Both the position numbers and the translations under genes were made by a program. Source: Siphonodentalium dalli (taxonomy: Eukaryota; Mollusca; Scaphopoda; Gadilida; Siphonodentaliidae). Taken from it: a stretch of DNA of 64,000 nt. Of the stretch, positions 1-12,483 are shown in pieces. Positions within the stretch are counted from its first letter, which is position 1; every line of letters begins with the position of its first letter. The notes beneath the pieces were generated by a model. It ran no database searches and was not told the DNA's origin. It saw nothing but the letters and a program-made list of their open reading frames with translations. Location: the NCBI GenBank assembly GCA_032622095.1, contig CP136065.1, positions 150,229,577-150,293,576 on the forward strand, read 5' to 3'.

Positions 1-23
1 GTCGATTAATTTGGGCATTACTG
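1..23. repeat. Family A MITE, right end cut by window edge
   Basis: The first bases match the right terminus of the family A fold-back element: a GTCGATTA-like stretch, then GGGCATTACTG, followed by a TA dinucleotide at 24-25. The rest of the element lies outside the window. Confidence 0.7.
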
Positions 24-278
24 TAATTTACCTGTCTGTGTGCTCCATTGTGCAAAAATAACAGTAAATAGGGATAAAGCAAGCTGCATGAAACATTTTA
101 GCAACAAGATATTTATGTTAATAAAAGTCAGTGATTTGTTACTCTCGGAAGCGATTGACGATGCTCTTTTCTGGTTGGTTGGTGAATCTCTCCAGTGACG
201 TCATTTTGAAATGGCAAATAGATTATGATGGTCTCTCATGATGACGAACATAGCAGAGTGTCATATAACCAGCATCTA

Positions 279-492
279 CAGTAATGCCCTGAATTATTGA
301 CTCCTTAACCACAGCAGAATTATGGGTAATTTTTCGGGATTTAGTCGGAAATATGGCTTGTTGCCATTCATCGGAAAGCTCTCGACTGAGAGCTTTCCGA
401 TGAATGGCAACAAGCCATATTTCCGACTAAATCCTGAAAAATTACCCATAATTCTGCTGTGGTTAAGGAGTCAATTATTTAGAGAATTACTG
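279..492. mobile_element. Family A fold-back MITE (TA-flanked, Tc1/mariner-like)
   Basis: A nearly perfect palindrome of 214 bp. It begins CAGTAATG, ends CATTACTG-like (ATTACTG), and is flanked by TA on both sides (277-278 and 493-494). Each arm is about 100 bp and the loop is only a few bases. CAGT termini and a TA target are typical of Tc1/mariner elements. No coding capacity. Related copies lie at 1, 16404, 24480, 35028 and 42987. Confidence 0.88.
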
Positions 493-800
493 TAGTCTAT
501 GTTTGCTCAAGTAATGGAATTTAGAAAAATTCAGGTCCCATCTTTTCTTCAGAATGGAACACCAAAGATCATTCCTCGTTAGTCTTTTCCTGATAGGGTA
601 AAAAAAATCAAGTGTTTGTCTCACTTTCTTGCGAACATCTGAAAACAGCTGAATATTAATATGACTTTCGAATGTTTTTTCAGAGATTGTGGATCGTTCA
701 GATCAGTATTTTGTGTTTTTATCGAACTTTAAAATTCCATAGCCACAGTTTGGGGATTCAATTGTCCGTTTAATATCTGGGTCTATTATTTCTCTTCCAG

Positions 801-940
801 GATGTATTCCACTTGATCCCCAGCTGACACAGTGTTTGGAGGAAGGGAAGGATTTCTATAAAGAGTTCCCTTCGTCTCCGACATTACAGTCAATCGATCA
901 CCTCATTGATAAATTGATAAAAGTGGATAATGATTTTTGA
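801..940 (+). CDS. NUBP2: NUBP2-like cytosolic Fe-S assembly ATPase, last coding exon
   Basis: A pyrimidine-rich acceptor ending TTCTCTTCCAG at 800 is followed by an open frame that finishes a split codon (GA) and then encodes 45 residues to TGA at 938-940. The peptide opens CIPLDPQLTQCLEEGKDFYK and continues EFPSSP. This matches the C-terminal layout of the NUBP2/Cfd1 P-loop ATPase, with its VPLDP, EEG-DF and EFP-SP motifs. NUBP1 instead has a CDKG-SF and DAPDSP pattern. In the family, NUBP2 pairs with NUBP1 as a cytosolic scaffold for [4Fe-4S] clusters. Earlier exons, with the P-loop and the CxxC cluster site, must lie before base 1. I saw no other NUBP2 exon in 1-800. Assigned by recognition, not by a search. 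Confidence 0.75.
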
Positions 941-2470
941 GAGGAAACAAAACATATAAAAAGGGCACACGCAAAGCTTTTGTATGTTCTCACATGCTGT
1001 CTTGATTGCATACAGATACATCACAATGAGTCTAGTCCAAGATTCCTCTTCGCTGTCGACCAAGCCATTATTACAGACATTGTCAAAAACATGTTAAGAA
1101 TGTGTTAATATCCAGTGACAAAAGTTGTGCTTCAATGGCCTTTTGAATTTTTCAGTCTTGTTTGCGAAATTATCATCTAATAGTTGCTGGACGAGGACAT
1201 AGACAACATTTTTTCATTGGAAAACATGGCCGCCTGTGGCCTTCTTGGGTTTTAGTTTATATGTATCTCTTCATGTTGACATCTAGCATTACTTAGACAT
1301 TTAAAATTTCCACAAGGACTGTAACACATGATATTATCCCCTATCCAAGTTGAGCTACAGTGTCATTGACAATTTCATAACAAAAATGATCAGGGTTTTA
1401 ATTTGGTATTGAGATTTGTTCAACGTGTTTGCTTTTTCATATTTTATGGATGTTAGTGATGGAAGACTAATAATGCCTAAGGAAGGAGTATTGCTGTCAA
1501 CAATTTGATATTTTGAAAAAGTGTTTTTGAAGCAATTTCCCCAAAAATGGGATCTGGGAGACTTCTTGTGAGTTGTAATATATAATAATTTATTTTTAAA
1601 GTTCCCAGACTCCTGTGTATTCGACTCATCTAGTTACAAACATGTTGGTTCTGATAATTCAAGAGGTAAATCATTTGAAAACTCTAATTTAGTGTATTGT
1701 GATATGTATCGTATCATTCAACATGTATCGTGTTTCATATTGTATCATGACCAAGTGGATCGTTACAGCCCTATTGCTATATGTTCATACTGAGCATGGA
1801 TGTAATCATGTAAAATGTCTCGCTGTGTGCTATATTTCTGTACAGAGTACAGACATACATTAGCAACAGAGCACTTGACCATCGTAATATCAACTCATAA
1901 ATTAGTTCTTCAGAATATTATGGAGAGACAAAATTTGAGAATTTAGACTGATCAGTTCTTTTTAAAAATGCGAAATGTCCATGAATGTCCAGAACATATA
2001 TGTTGTGGTTGATTGATGGTAAGATGCAGGGTCTGTGGTGGCCCCAAATTTTACATTTGCCAAATTATCATAGAAATTGCCAAATGATGTCAGACTGACA
2101 TTTCTATACTTATATAAATTTTGGGGTGATGGTAAATGATCATATCATCGCTTTACCTTTTTCTATCACAGTAAATGATATATCATTTTAAAGACATGTC
2201 AGATGATTATCACATTCAGGGGTTCACACAAATGCCCAGGCTCCCCATGTAAATGTAGTACATCTTTTCAATGAAAGTTTGTTATAGAAGAGTGACCGTC
2301 AACCCAACCGATATCCCATGCTGTTGTGGACAGAGAAGACTTGGTCTAGGCATAAATATGTCTAAATTAATGAAAGTCTTTAAACTAGCCAAACACAAAA
2401 TAAAAAGTTTTCAATAAATCACGTACTTTTTGGCCAATATCATTTGGCAACATTCGAAAGAATTCGGCAA
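941..2470. other. 3' flank of the NUBP2-like gene, no coding sequence seen
   Basis: AT-rich sequence with no supported exon. A stretch near 1322-1385 (CCAAGTTGAGC, then CAGTGTCATTG) resembles 6989-7050 inside the tandem duplication, so part of it is a dispersed repeat. The first AATAAA I see on + after the stop is at 2413-2418; its use as a polyadenylation signal is uncertain. Confidence 0.5.
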
Positions 2471-2479
2471 AAACTAAAT

Positions 2480-2624
2480 TGGAGAAAATTTGCGAAAAAC
2501 CATGTGCCAATGCATTCTCTTATATATGCGAGGCTCCCTATGAGAGACTCGCATATATAAGAGAATGCACTGGCACAGGATATTTAATGCTGTACCAGTG
2601 GAGCTCCTGTCATGAAAGGGTTAA
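2480..2624. mobile_element. Family B MITE, eroded left end
   Basis: Contains one hairpin built from the family B motif (CCAATGCATTCTCTTATATA and its inverse, 2507-2577). It ends CATGAAAGGG before TTAA at 2621-2624. The left TTAA terminus is no longer recognisable, so the start is approximate. Confidence 0.7.
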
Positions 2625-2734
2625 GCAAAAGTAAATAGTGGGTCAGCGCAGTCCCTGATAGTGTAACATTTACGGCTTGGAGTTGATATGAAATTTAATC
2701 TGTCAATGTCTCACATTGTTGCCATAAATAATAT

Positions 2735-2870
2735 TAGGGAGGTTTAGATTTCAAACTTAAGATGCTGTCAGGTACGAACGTTCATCTAATCGCCAGCTGT
2801 TTTTGCATATTGATAAATATGGATAATGTCTATACGCCTGAGTTTGAAGTTCTCGATCTAAATCTCCCTA
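2735..2870. repeat. Small inverted-repeat element
   Basis: TAGGGAGGTTTAGAT at the left is mirrored by ATCTAAATCTCCCTA at the right, with a second inverted block (TCAAACTTAAG / GAGTTTGAAGT) inside. A fragment of the same terminus appears near 35326-35350. Probably a small MITE. Confidence 0.6.
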
Positions 2871-3014
2871 TTTTGCAAATATGACATACCATATCTGCTA
2901 AAATGTTATAAAAGTGTTCAATTTTATTAGTGTGCCTTGACAAATTACATTGACTTTATCACTGAGGCTGTAAATGCCTACAATGTTAACTAGTAGAATT
3001 ATCAATATTATGTT

Positions 3015-3125
3015 ATTAATTGGTTGTTTCCCTTTTGGCCGAGTTATTAGGCCCGTCGTATTGACCTGAGGCCAGCAACAGACCTTGGCCTGATAACTCA
3101 GTCAATGTTCAAACAACCAATTAAT
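3015..3125. repeat. Hairpin element spanning the duplication boundary
   Basis: Left arm ATTAATTGGTTGTTT with GAGTTATTAGGCC; right arm GGCCTGATAACTC with AAACAACCAATTAAT. The arms are about 40 bp around a loop of about 33 bp. The left edge of the 4,713-bp tandem unit (3058) falls in this loop. The second unit therefore starts with only the right half of the hairpin (7771-7838). Confidence 0.8.
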
Positions 3126-3212
3126 GAGTATTTTATTAATTAGCAATGGAAAATTGTGTTTTTAATCCACAGGAAGAAAATATTAACATAAATGTATCAT
3201 GTGTTTTATTAA

Positions 3213-3550
3213 AGGCCCACTTAATTTTCGAACCCCCAGATCACATTATATAAAATATATGCCATATTATATTCCATTTGAAAGAGGAAGAGGTACCGAT
3301 GTGTTTTCTGTGCTAAAGTCTCATCTGGACTGTACTGCAAAATCTATTATTTTCAATGGAAGGGGAATAACTCTATATCTCAGTTTGAATTATGGTGCAT
3401 TCTGGTAGTGAAATGGGGGAAAATGTTTCTATGATTTCAGCTACTTTCTATTACTCTATGGGCACCTTCTGTGACACACATGTTTCAAATGGTTATTAAT
3501 TATAGTATTTTAATCCTATTTTATGTCATATATTGTTATTAAAACCGTAT
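3213..3550. repeat. Family H repeat (GGCCCACTTAATTTTCGA end), in both tandem units
   Basis: Starts GGCCCACTTAATTTTCGAA and stays similar over about 340 bp to the inverse of 38000-38325, including a shared block TTTCAATGGA-GGGGAAT and ATTATAGTATTTTAAT near the end. The second tandem copy is at 7926-8263. Non-coding dispersed repeat, class unknown. Confidence 0.8.
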
Positions 3551-4303
3551 ATCAAGGCACAAAAAAAAATAAAATTGGTAAATAAAAAATTAAAGGTACG
3601 GTTGGCCTTGGCGGTGGGTATCCTGTCAAAATATTTCCACCCGTCAAAAACCGCCACAAACAGAAAGAACATCAAAATGTAGACAGACTTTGTCCATATA
3701 TAAATAAGAAATATCGCATAAACAGTATGTTATTCTCATATGTTTAACCATTGTTATGTAAACAAAAGCATAAAAAGTTACTTTTCTGGTGTTTGTTTAT
3801 ATTATGATGGTAAACATAAAGAGCGTTCTTTGTTGGTGAATTCCTGATATGGAACTAATAAAGAGCGTTTATGCCATTTGTGTGTGATTAGCCAGTAGCA
3901 TTGTGCTGTCCTCTGTAACCCAATCAGGCTCTTGCTTAGGTAAAATATAGTAGGTATTTATGATAACATGCTGTTTACGCGATGGTCATGGTATATATGA
4001 ACGAAACTGTATGCGTTTTAATGTTTTTCTGTTTACGGTGTTTGGAACAAATATGAATATTTTCGACAATTAAGGCCTCACGTGCCTTTAAATGGGCCTC
4101 TAAATTAACAATTATTCAAAATTTCCAACTATTCTTATTCTTGTGATCTTTGTGAAGAGCTTGAAGCGATTTCACAGCACTGTCTCGTTCTAATGGGAAT
4201 GATATTGATATGGATAGTTTCTCCATGTATAGTTGCTCTGAGAATTCTTTCAGTGTCAAGCTATGATTCACAGTATCTGTAATATATTTTCCGTCAACAG
4301 AAT

Positions 4304-4436
4304 TAGGATAGGATAGGATAAGTTTATTTACAATATACATACATGAATATCACAAACATATGAACAATAAATGCGAATATTTTGTATATTGCACGGGGGT
4401 GATATGGCCCTTCCAGGCTGTCTTCCTGTCACCCCG
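4304..4436 (-). repeat. Short element with (AGGAT)n tail, copy 1
   Basis: Begins TAGGATAGGATAGGATA, followed by a TTTATTTACAATATACA block, and ends at GGCTGTCTTCCTGTCACCCC. Read on the - strand it ends in ATCCT repeats after TATTGTAAATAAA, like a non-LTR element or SINE 3' tail. Repeated at 9017-9149 by the tandem duplication. Confidence 0.65.
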
Positions 4437-4616
4437 AGTTTTCTTTGCCAAGCTAAATAATGTGGTTCGCCATGGTCAAATAGAGAGAGTAAGGAATGGC
4501 AATTAACCCTTTTATGATGGGAGCTGTGCTGGTGCAGCGTTAAAGACCCTGTGTCAGCACATTCGCTTATGTATGCGAGTCAATGTTAGCATTGTAATCA
4601 CATGATGTCATTTACA

Positions 4617-4742
4617 TAGGATAGGATAATTTTATTTACAATATACACACATGGAAAGTACAATTACAAATAGATATAATAGACTATACATGTATATTGT
4701 TAGGGTGATATAGTCATGACTGACTGTCTTCCTATCACCCCT
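4617..4742 (-). repeat. Short element with (AGGAT)n tail, copy 2
   Basis: ATAGGATAGGATAA and TTTATTTACAATATACA at one end, GACTGTCTTCCTATCACCCC at the other; a paralogue of 4304-4436 in the same orientation. A more diverged relative lies near 41200-41290 in the opposite orientation. Repeated at 9330-9455. Confidence 0.65.
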
Positions 4743-4916
4743 GTTTTACCTTATCATAGACCTTTTGTCTAGGTTTCTACTTATTGGCCAATGATTTTAG
4801 CTCAACTTGACAAAGTCAATTTTGAGCTATTGCCATGGGTTGGCATCTGTCTGAGTGTGTGCGTGCTCTAACAGTTTCCTTTAGCACACCTTACAGATTA
4901 CATCTCTCATGCGATC

Positions 4917-6235
4917 TAGAGCTGAAACGGTTGACCCATTCTTCTAACCGGTTAACCATCGGGATTAACCGGATTTCAACCGGTTAACCGCTAAATTTCT
5001 AGCGGACTTCTCTCACACTAATTATGTCGACATTATGCCATGCTCCAGGGACAAACCTAGGTGAGAAGTAGTAGCTGAAATAAAGACCTTATTCACGGCA
5101 TTTAACGGTATTCAAAAACACGCATTCACTGTTCTTTTGGTGGCTCTCGTGATGGGGAATGAGCAAGTGAAATTTGTGAATGGCAGGGGAGATCGCTTAT
5201 TTGCCGTGATCAGCATATGTTTGGGCATTTGTAAAACGAGTAAAATAGTATGGGTATTGGTAAAACGAGTAACAAAACTATATATTAAAGATCTGTAATA
5301 TATCATTATCATCATTGGTATATCCTCCAATGCATTATATATAAATACAAGAAAGTAATAACTAGAGAACAAAAAGGAAGGTCAGTTAGGTCAGACTCGC
5401 TGTCCTATTCGGTATTCGAGCTATTCGTCGGTATCATGATAGCGGACACTAGTGTTGGGAGGTTATATAATTTACGTTTCGGTTTTAGTATGCAATCACT
5501 TAACATATAGCAATTACTGCCAAATTGAGTGTTAATTAGTCCCACAGGCACAACCAGTTACAGAGTAGCATGGAGCATCAATTTCCTTGATAAAAGGGAA
5601 GATTATTGAAGAAGTTTTGGGTTGCTTCAACTACGATGTCTGTTTGGTCACTCAATTGAATTGATCATATTAAATCACAACAGGGAGGAAGAACGGGAAG
5701 AGTGAAGATATTGTGCAGCTGATCTCAATCTTCAAACTTTGTCGACTTACATAGTTTTTATAAACCCCACTGTAAAACAGTTTTATATATAGTATGTCGT
5801 GGTGTGATTCCAATTTGAATCCATGTTGCTTTGTGCAGTATTAACTATTAAGTTACGAAAGCACGCATTGCCACACAACGCCACTTTTACGTTGTCACTT
5901 CCTTGTGTGCATTCAGACTTGATACACAGTGACTGCACACATGCTTTTGTCTGAAGAAAACTTCAAAGGGTCGGAATTGATTGAAGGTCGCCGACACTTC
6001 CAGACAGTTCGAGAATTGCTACTAAGTATCTGATACTACCGCGTGTACCAATTAATGCTTGCATTGCACTCTACTATCGGTGACATGGGATTTAGTATTA
6101 GTTTTGCATCATTTAACCTAATATTTTGAGGATTATTCACGTTCACATTCAACTGACAACGGGATGCGGTTACGTCCGGTTCATTTTTTTCTAACCGGTT
6201 ACGTCGCTAACCGGATGCTAACCGTTTCAGCTCTA
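4917..6235. mobile_element. Non-autonomous hAT element with perfect 8-bp TSD (unit 1)
   Basis: TIRs TAGAGCTGAAACGGTT at 4917 and the inverse AACCGTTTCAGCTCTA ending at 6235. ATGCGATC directly repeats at 4909-4916 and 6236-6243. Subterminal AACCGGTTA-like motifs occur at both ends (about 4950-5000 and 6175-6220). Length 1,319 bp, no transposase frame. Removing one TSD and the element restores the host repeat (CTCATGCGATCGCCAC), which still exists as a paralogous empty site, CTCATGCGATTGTCAC, near 6697. Confidence 0.93.
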
Positions 6236-6243
6236 ATGCGATC

Positions 6244-6960
6244 GCCACCAAACTTCATTTGGATCTTCCAGTTGACCTGTAGATGGGAGCCATCATTTTT
6301 TCTCAAAATTCGTTAAAAAAAATGGCTGCCAGCAGCCATCTTGGATTTCAAATTTGAATCCAACGGCCTTTTCCAGTATATGCAAAGGCTGCATTTATTG
6401 GAGAATTGTTTTGAAAACTTGCAGGCATGTTTAGTATCACCTCCAGATGGAAGCTTTTGAATTTAAGTTTCAATGAATTTCGATGACAAACATGGTCGCC
6501 GGCAGCCATCTTGGATTTTACTCTTTGCATGACTAAATCCTTTGGCACACCTTGCAGACCTCATCCAATCGTCAACAAATGTCATATGGATCTTCTGGAT
6601 GACAACTAGATGGAAGCCATCAAGTTTTTCCGAACTTAGTTGAAAAACAGTTGATTTTACTCATGAATAAAACCTTTGCCATACCTTACAGGCCACATCC
6701 CTCATGCGATTGTCACTAAATACTTCATATAGATCTTCGGTGGTGACCACTAGATGAAAGCCATAATTTTTTTCTAAAATTTGGACTTCACATTTGTTTT
6801 CATCGGTACACCCTGCAGTCGACATTTATTGGAGAACTGTTTTTTACAGGCATGTTCAGAATCACTTCTAGATGGGAGCTATCAAATTTGAACGATATTC
6901 ATTTAAAAACAAGGCTGACAGCAGCCATCTTGGTATCTTTGCATCACTAAATACTTTAAA
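6244..6960. repeat. Diverged tandem repeat with AGCAGCCATCTTGG motif
   Basis: The phrase ACCTTRCAG-CATC, then TTCATATRGATCTTC, then CTAGATGGAAGCCAT recurs at about 4886/6244, 6545 and 6688. GGCAGCCATCTTGGATTT-like motifs occur at 6330, 6506 and 6914. It is an old tandem repeat invaded by the hAT element. Repeated at 10957-11673. Similar AAGATGGC motifs occur in other repeats of the window. Confidence 0.65.
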
Positions 6961-7770
6961 CTTTCCACATTCGATATTGCTCAATTGACTGTAATGTATG
7001 AAATTATCCCCTCTCCAAGTTGAGCCAGTGTCATTGCCACTTTCATTACTTTTTGGCCAACTTTTGTCACTTATGATGATGCAGACAGCTTTCTGCTTAT
7101 TTCTGCGAATAACCTATAGCTAATAAATAAAAGCCCTTAATGTACAAAATCTCTACATTGTTGTGAGAATTCTTACTTGTTGACCAAATTCAGTCAAATA
7201 TTTGATTTTCAAGTCTCCACTTGTTTCTAATATTTATGCAATTTTTGTTTCAAATTAATAAGAGGATCATATTAAGCAGTGTCCAGTATATTGACTGAAG
7301 ATTGTGCTATTGAATCTTGATTGTATTATCGAGGATTCAAGGTCAATATAGTGTGCAAGATGGTGTGAGTTGTGAAGTATCAGCTGATGTTTCATTTGTG
7401 CTTGCATTGTTATTTATTGTTGAATCACTGGTTGAATAAGTAATTATTTTGATATTAAAAGTATATTAAATCGATTTTAATCTCTGCCATTACTCCCCGA
7501 CAATGCCATGTTGATTACTCCCCAACGATGCTATCCCCTGTTTTGAACTTAGTCAAGACACTCTTTCTAGTCTTGCTACCAATCTCTATGACAATTCATA
7601 GTGACATGTGACACATCTGTACAATTCAGCTTGTCCAATTTCACTTGTTAGTACGCTTACAAATCTTTCTGTATTTGGGCCCCATTTCTCAGTTCCTGCA
7701 TAATGCCAACTTTTCAATAATAACCCAAATTAGTTTTGTTGAATATGGGCCTAGATACACATTGCATTAT

Positions 7771-10700
7771 GTATTGACCTGAGGCCAGCAACAGACCTTG
7801 GCCTGATAACTCAGTCAATGTTCAAACAACCAATTAATGAGTATTTTATTAATTAGCAATGGAAAATTGTGTTTTTAATCCACAGGAAGAAAATATTAAC
7901 ATAAATGTATCATGTGTTTTATTAAAGGCCCACTTAATTTTCGAACCCCCAGATCACATTATATAAAATATATGCCATATTATATTCCATTTGAAAGAGG
8001 AAGAGGTACCGATGTGTTTTCTGTGCTAAAGTCTCATCTGGACTGTACTGCAAAATCTATTATTTTCAATGGAAGGGGAATAACTCTATATCTCAGTTTG
8101 AATTATGGTGCATTCTGGTAGTGAAATGGGGGAAAATGTTTCTATGATTTCAGCTACTTTCTATTACTCTATGGGCACCTTCTGTGACACACATGTTTCA
8201 AATGGTTATTAATTATAGTATTTTAATCCTATTTTATGTCATATATTGTTATTAAAACCGTATATCAAGGCACAAAAAAAAATAAAATTGGTAAATAAAA
8301 AATTAAAGGTACGGTTGGCCTTGGCGGTGGGTATCCTGTCAAAATATTTCCACCCGTCAAAAACCGCCACAAACAGAAAGAACATCAAAATGTAGACAGA
8401 CTTTGTCCATATATAAATAAGAAATATCGCATAAACAGTATGTTATTCTCATATGTTTAACCATTGTTATGTAAACAAAAGCATAAAAAGTTACTTTTCT
8501 GGTGTTTGTTTATATTATGATGGTAAACATAAAGAGCGTTCTTTGTTGGTGAATTCCTGATATGGAACTAATAAAGAGCGTTTATGCCATTTGTGTGTGA
8601 TTAGCCAGTAGCATTGTGCTGTCCTCTGTAACCCAATCAGGCTCTTGCTTAGGTAAAATATAGTAGGTATTTATGATAACATGCTGTTTACGCGATGGTC
8701 ATGGTATATATGAACGAAACTGTATGCGTTTTAATGTTTTTCTGTTTACGGTGTTTGGAACAAATATGAATATTTTCGACAATTAAGGCCTCACGTGCCT
8801 TTAAATGGGCCTCTAAATTAACAATTATTCAAAATTTCCAACTATTCTTATTCTTGTGATCTTTGTGAAGAGCTTGAAGCGATTTCACAGCACTGTCTCG
8901 TTCTAATGGGAATGATATTGATATGGATAGTTTCTCCATGTATAGTTGCTCTGAGAATTCTTTCAGTGTCAAGCTATGATTCACAGTATCTGTAATATAT
9001 TTTCCGTCAACAGAATTAGGATAGGATAGGATAAGTTTATTTACAATATACATACATGAATATCACAAACATATGAACAATAAATGCGAATATTTTGTAT
9101 ATTGCACGGGGGTGATATGGCCCTTCCAGGCTGTCTTCCTGTCACCCCGAGTTTTCTTTGCCAAGCTAAATAATGTGGTTCGCCATGGTCAAATAGAGAG
9201 AGTAAGGAATGGCAATTAACCCTTTTATGATGGGAGCTGTGCTGGTGCAGCGTTAAAGACCCTGTGTCAGCACATTCGCTTATGTATGCGAGTCAATGTT
9301 AGCATTGTAATCACATGATGTCATTTACATAGGATAGGATAATTTTATTTACAATATACACACATGGAAAGTACAATTACAAATAGATATAATAGACTAT
9401 ACATGTATATTGTTAGGGTGATATAGTCATGACTGACTGTCTTCCTATCACCCCTGTTTTACCTTATCATAGACCTTTTGTCTAGGTTTCTACTAATTGG
9501 CCAATGATTTTAGCTCAACTTGACAAAGTCAATTTTGAGCTATTGCCATGGGTTGGCATCTGTCTGAGTGTGTGCGTGCTCTAACAGTTTCCTTTAGCAC
9601 ACCTTACAGATTACATCTCTCATGCGATCTAGAGCTGAAACGGTTGACCCATTCTTCTAACCGGTTAACCATCGGGATTAACCGGATTTCAACCGGTTAA
9701 CCGCTAAATTTCTAGCGGACTTCTCTCACACTAATTATGTCGACATTATGCCATGCTCCAGGGACAAACCTAGGTGAGAAGTAGTAGCTGAAATAAAGAC
9801 CTTATTCACGGCATTTAACGGTATTCAAAAACACGCATTCACTGTTCTTTTGGTGGCTCTCGTGATGGGGAATGAGCAAGTGAAATTTGTGAATGGCAGG
9901 GGAGATCGCTTATTTGCCGTGATCAGCATATGTTTGGGCATTTGTAAAACGAGTAAAATAGTATGGGTATTGGTAAAACGAGTAACAAAACTATATATTA
10001 AAGATCTGTAATATATCATTATCATCATTGGTATATCCTCCAATGCATTATATATAAATACAAGAAAGTAATAACTAGAGAACAAAAAGGAAGGTCAGTT
10101 AGGTCAGACTCGCTGTCCTATTCGGTATTCGAGCTATTCGTCGGTATCATGATAGCGGACACTAGTGTTGGGAGGTTATATAATTTACGTTTCGGTTTTA
10201 GTATGCAATCACTTAACATATAGCAATTACTGCCAAATTGAGTGTTAATTAGTCCCACAGGCACAACCAGTTACAGAGTAGCATGGAGCATCAATTTCCT
10301 TGATAAAAGGGAAGATTATTGAAGAAGTTTTGGGTTGCTTCAACTACGATGTCTGTTTGGTCACTCAATTGAATTGATCATATTAAATCACAACAGGGAG
10401 GAAGAACGGGAAGAGTGAAGATATTGTGCAGCTGATCTCAATCTTCAAACTTTGTCGACTTACATAGTTTTTATAAACCCCACTGTAAAACAGTTTTATA
10501 TATAGTATGTCGTGGTGTGATTCCAATTTGAATCCATGTTGCTTTGTGCAGTATTAACTATTAAGTTACGAAAGCACGCATTGCCACACAACGCCACTTT
10601 TACGTTGTCACTTCCTTGTGTGCATTCAGACTTGATACACAGTGACTGCACACATGCTTTTGTCTGAAGAAAACTTCAAAGGGTCGGAATTGATTGAAGG

Positions 10701-12483
10701 TCGCCGACACTTCCAGACAGTTCGAGAATTGCTACTAAGTATCTGATACTACCGCGTGTACCAATTAATGCTTGCATTGCACTCTACTATCGGTGACATG
10801 GGATTTAGTATTAGTTTTGCATCATTTAACCTAATATTTTGAGGATTATTCACGTTCACATTCAACTGACAACGGGATGCGGTTACGTCCGGTTCATTTT
10901 TTTCTAACCGGTTACGTCGCTAACCGGATGCTAACCGTTTCAGCTCTAATGCGATCGCCACCAAACTTCATTTGGATCTTCCAGTTGACCTGTAGATGGG
11001 AGCCATCATTTTTTCTCAAAATTCGTTAAAAAAAATGGCTGCCAGCAGCCATCTTGGATTTCAAATTTGAATCCAACGGCCTTTTCCAGTATATGCAAAG
11101 GCTGCATTTATTGGAGAATTGTTTTGAAAACTTGCAGGCATGTTTAGTATCACCTCCAGATGGAAGCTTTTGAATTTAAGTTTCAATGAATTTCGATGAC
11201 AAACATGGTCGCCGGCAGCCATCTTGGATTTTACTCTTTGCATGACTAAATCCTTTGGCACACCTTGCAGACCTCATCCAATCGTCAACAAATGTCATAT
11301 GGATCTTCTGGATGACAACTAGATGGAAGCCATCAAGTTTTTCCGAACTTAGTTGAAAAACAGTTGATTTTACTCATGAATAAAACCTTTGCCATACCTT
11401 ACAGGCCACATCCCTCATGCGATTGTCACTAAATACTTCATATAGATCTTCGGTGGTGACCACTAGATGAAAGCCATAATTTTTTTCTAAAATTTGGACT
11501 TCACATTTGTTTTCATCGGTACACCCTGCAGTCGACATTTATTGGAGAACTGTTTTTTACAGGCATGTTCAGAATCACTTCTAGATGGGAGCTATCAAAT
11601 TTGAACGATATTCATTTAAAAACAAGGCTGACAGCAGCCATCTTGGTATCTTTGCATCACTAAATACTTTAAACTTTCCACATTCGATATTGCTCAATTG
11701 ACTGTAATGTATGAAATTATCCCCTCTCCAAGTTGAGCCAGTGTCATTGCCACTTTCATTACTTTTTGGCCAACTTTTGTCACTTATGATGATGCAGACA
11801 GCTTTCTGCTTATTTCTGCGAATAACCTATAGCTAATAAATAAAAGCCCTTAATGTACAAAATCTCTACATTGTTGTGAGAATTCTTACTTGTTGACCAA
11901 ATTCAGTCAAATATTTGATTTTCAAGTCTCCACTTGTTTCTAATATTTATGCAATTTTTGTTTCAAATTAATAAGAGGATCATATTAAGCAGTGTCCAGT
12001 ATATTGACTGAAGATTGTGCTATTGAATCTTGATTGTATTATCGAGGATTCAAGGTCAATATAGTGTGCAAGATGGTGTGAGTTGTGAAGTATCAGCTGA
12101 TGTTTCATTTGTGCTTGCATTGTTATTTATTGTTGAATCACTGGTTGAATAAGTAATTATTTTGATATTAAAAGTATATTAAATCGATTTTAATCTCTGC
12201 CATTACTCCCCGACAATGCCATGTTGATTACTCCCCAACGATGCTATCCCCTGTTTTGAACTTAGTCAAGACACTCTTTCTAGTCTTGCTACCAATCTCT
12301 ATGACAATTCATAGTGACATGTGACACATCTGTACAATTCAGCTTGTCCAATTTCACTTGTTAGTACGCTTACAAATCTTTCTGTATTTGGGCCCCATTT
12401 CTCAGTTCCTGCATAATGCCAACTTTTCAATAATAACCCAAATTAGTTTTGTTGAATATGGGCCTAGATACACATTGCATTAT
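7771..12483. repeat. Tandem duplication, unit 2 (4,713 bp)
   Basis: Near-identical copy of 3058-7770 at a constant offset of 4,713. All elements of unit 1 recur, including the hAT MITE with its TSD. After 12487 the sequence diverges into single-copy DNA. Such identity means a very recent duplication, gene conversion or an assembly artefact. Confidence 0.95.
9630..10948. mobile_element. Non-autonomous hAT element (unit 2 copy)
   Basis: Same element as 4917-6235, shifted by 4,713 bp, with the same TSD (9622-9629 and 10949-10956). It was carried by the tandem duplication and is not a second insertion. Confidence 0.93.

Larger units (their letters stand above)
3058..7770. repeat. Tandem duplication, unit 1 (4,713 bp)
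   Basis: Repeated head to tail at 7771-12483. I found a single substitution by eye (T at 4782, A at 9495). The sequence GTAT sits at the start of both units and again at 12484-12487, so the junction carries a 4-bp microhomology. The unit holds only repeats: a family H fragment, two AGGAT-tailed elements, a family B fragment at 4503-4584, and a hAT MITE inside a roughly 150-300-bp tandem repeat. Its open frames of 66-86 codons look random. Confidence 0.95.

Noticed and set aside
3199-3408. 69-codon frame, repeated exactly at 7912-8121
   Set aside because: Its conservation is due to the tandem duplication. It lies in the dispersed family H repeat, and the inverse copy near 38200 does not keep the frame.
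4116-5372. Frames of 74 and 86 codons on -, also at 8829 and 9825
   Set aside because: They cross repeat boundaries (the AGGAT tail; the hAT MITE interior), have no known motif, and are identical only because the unit is duplicated.
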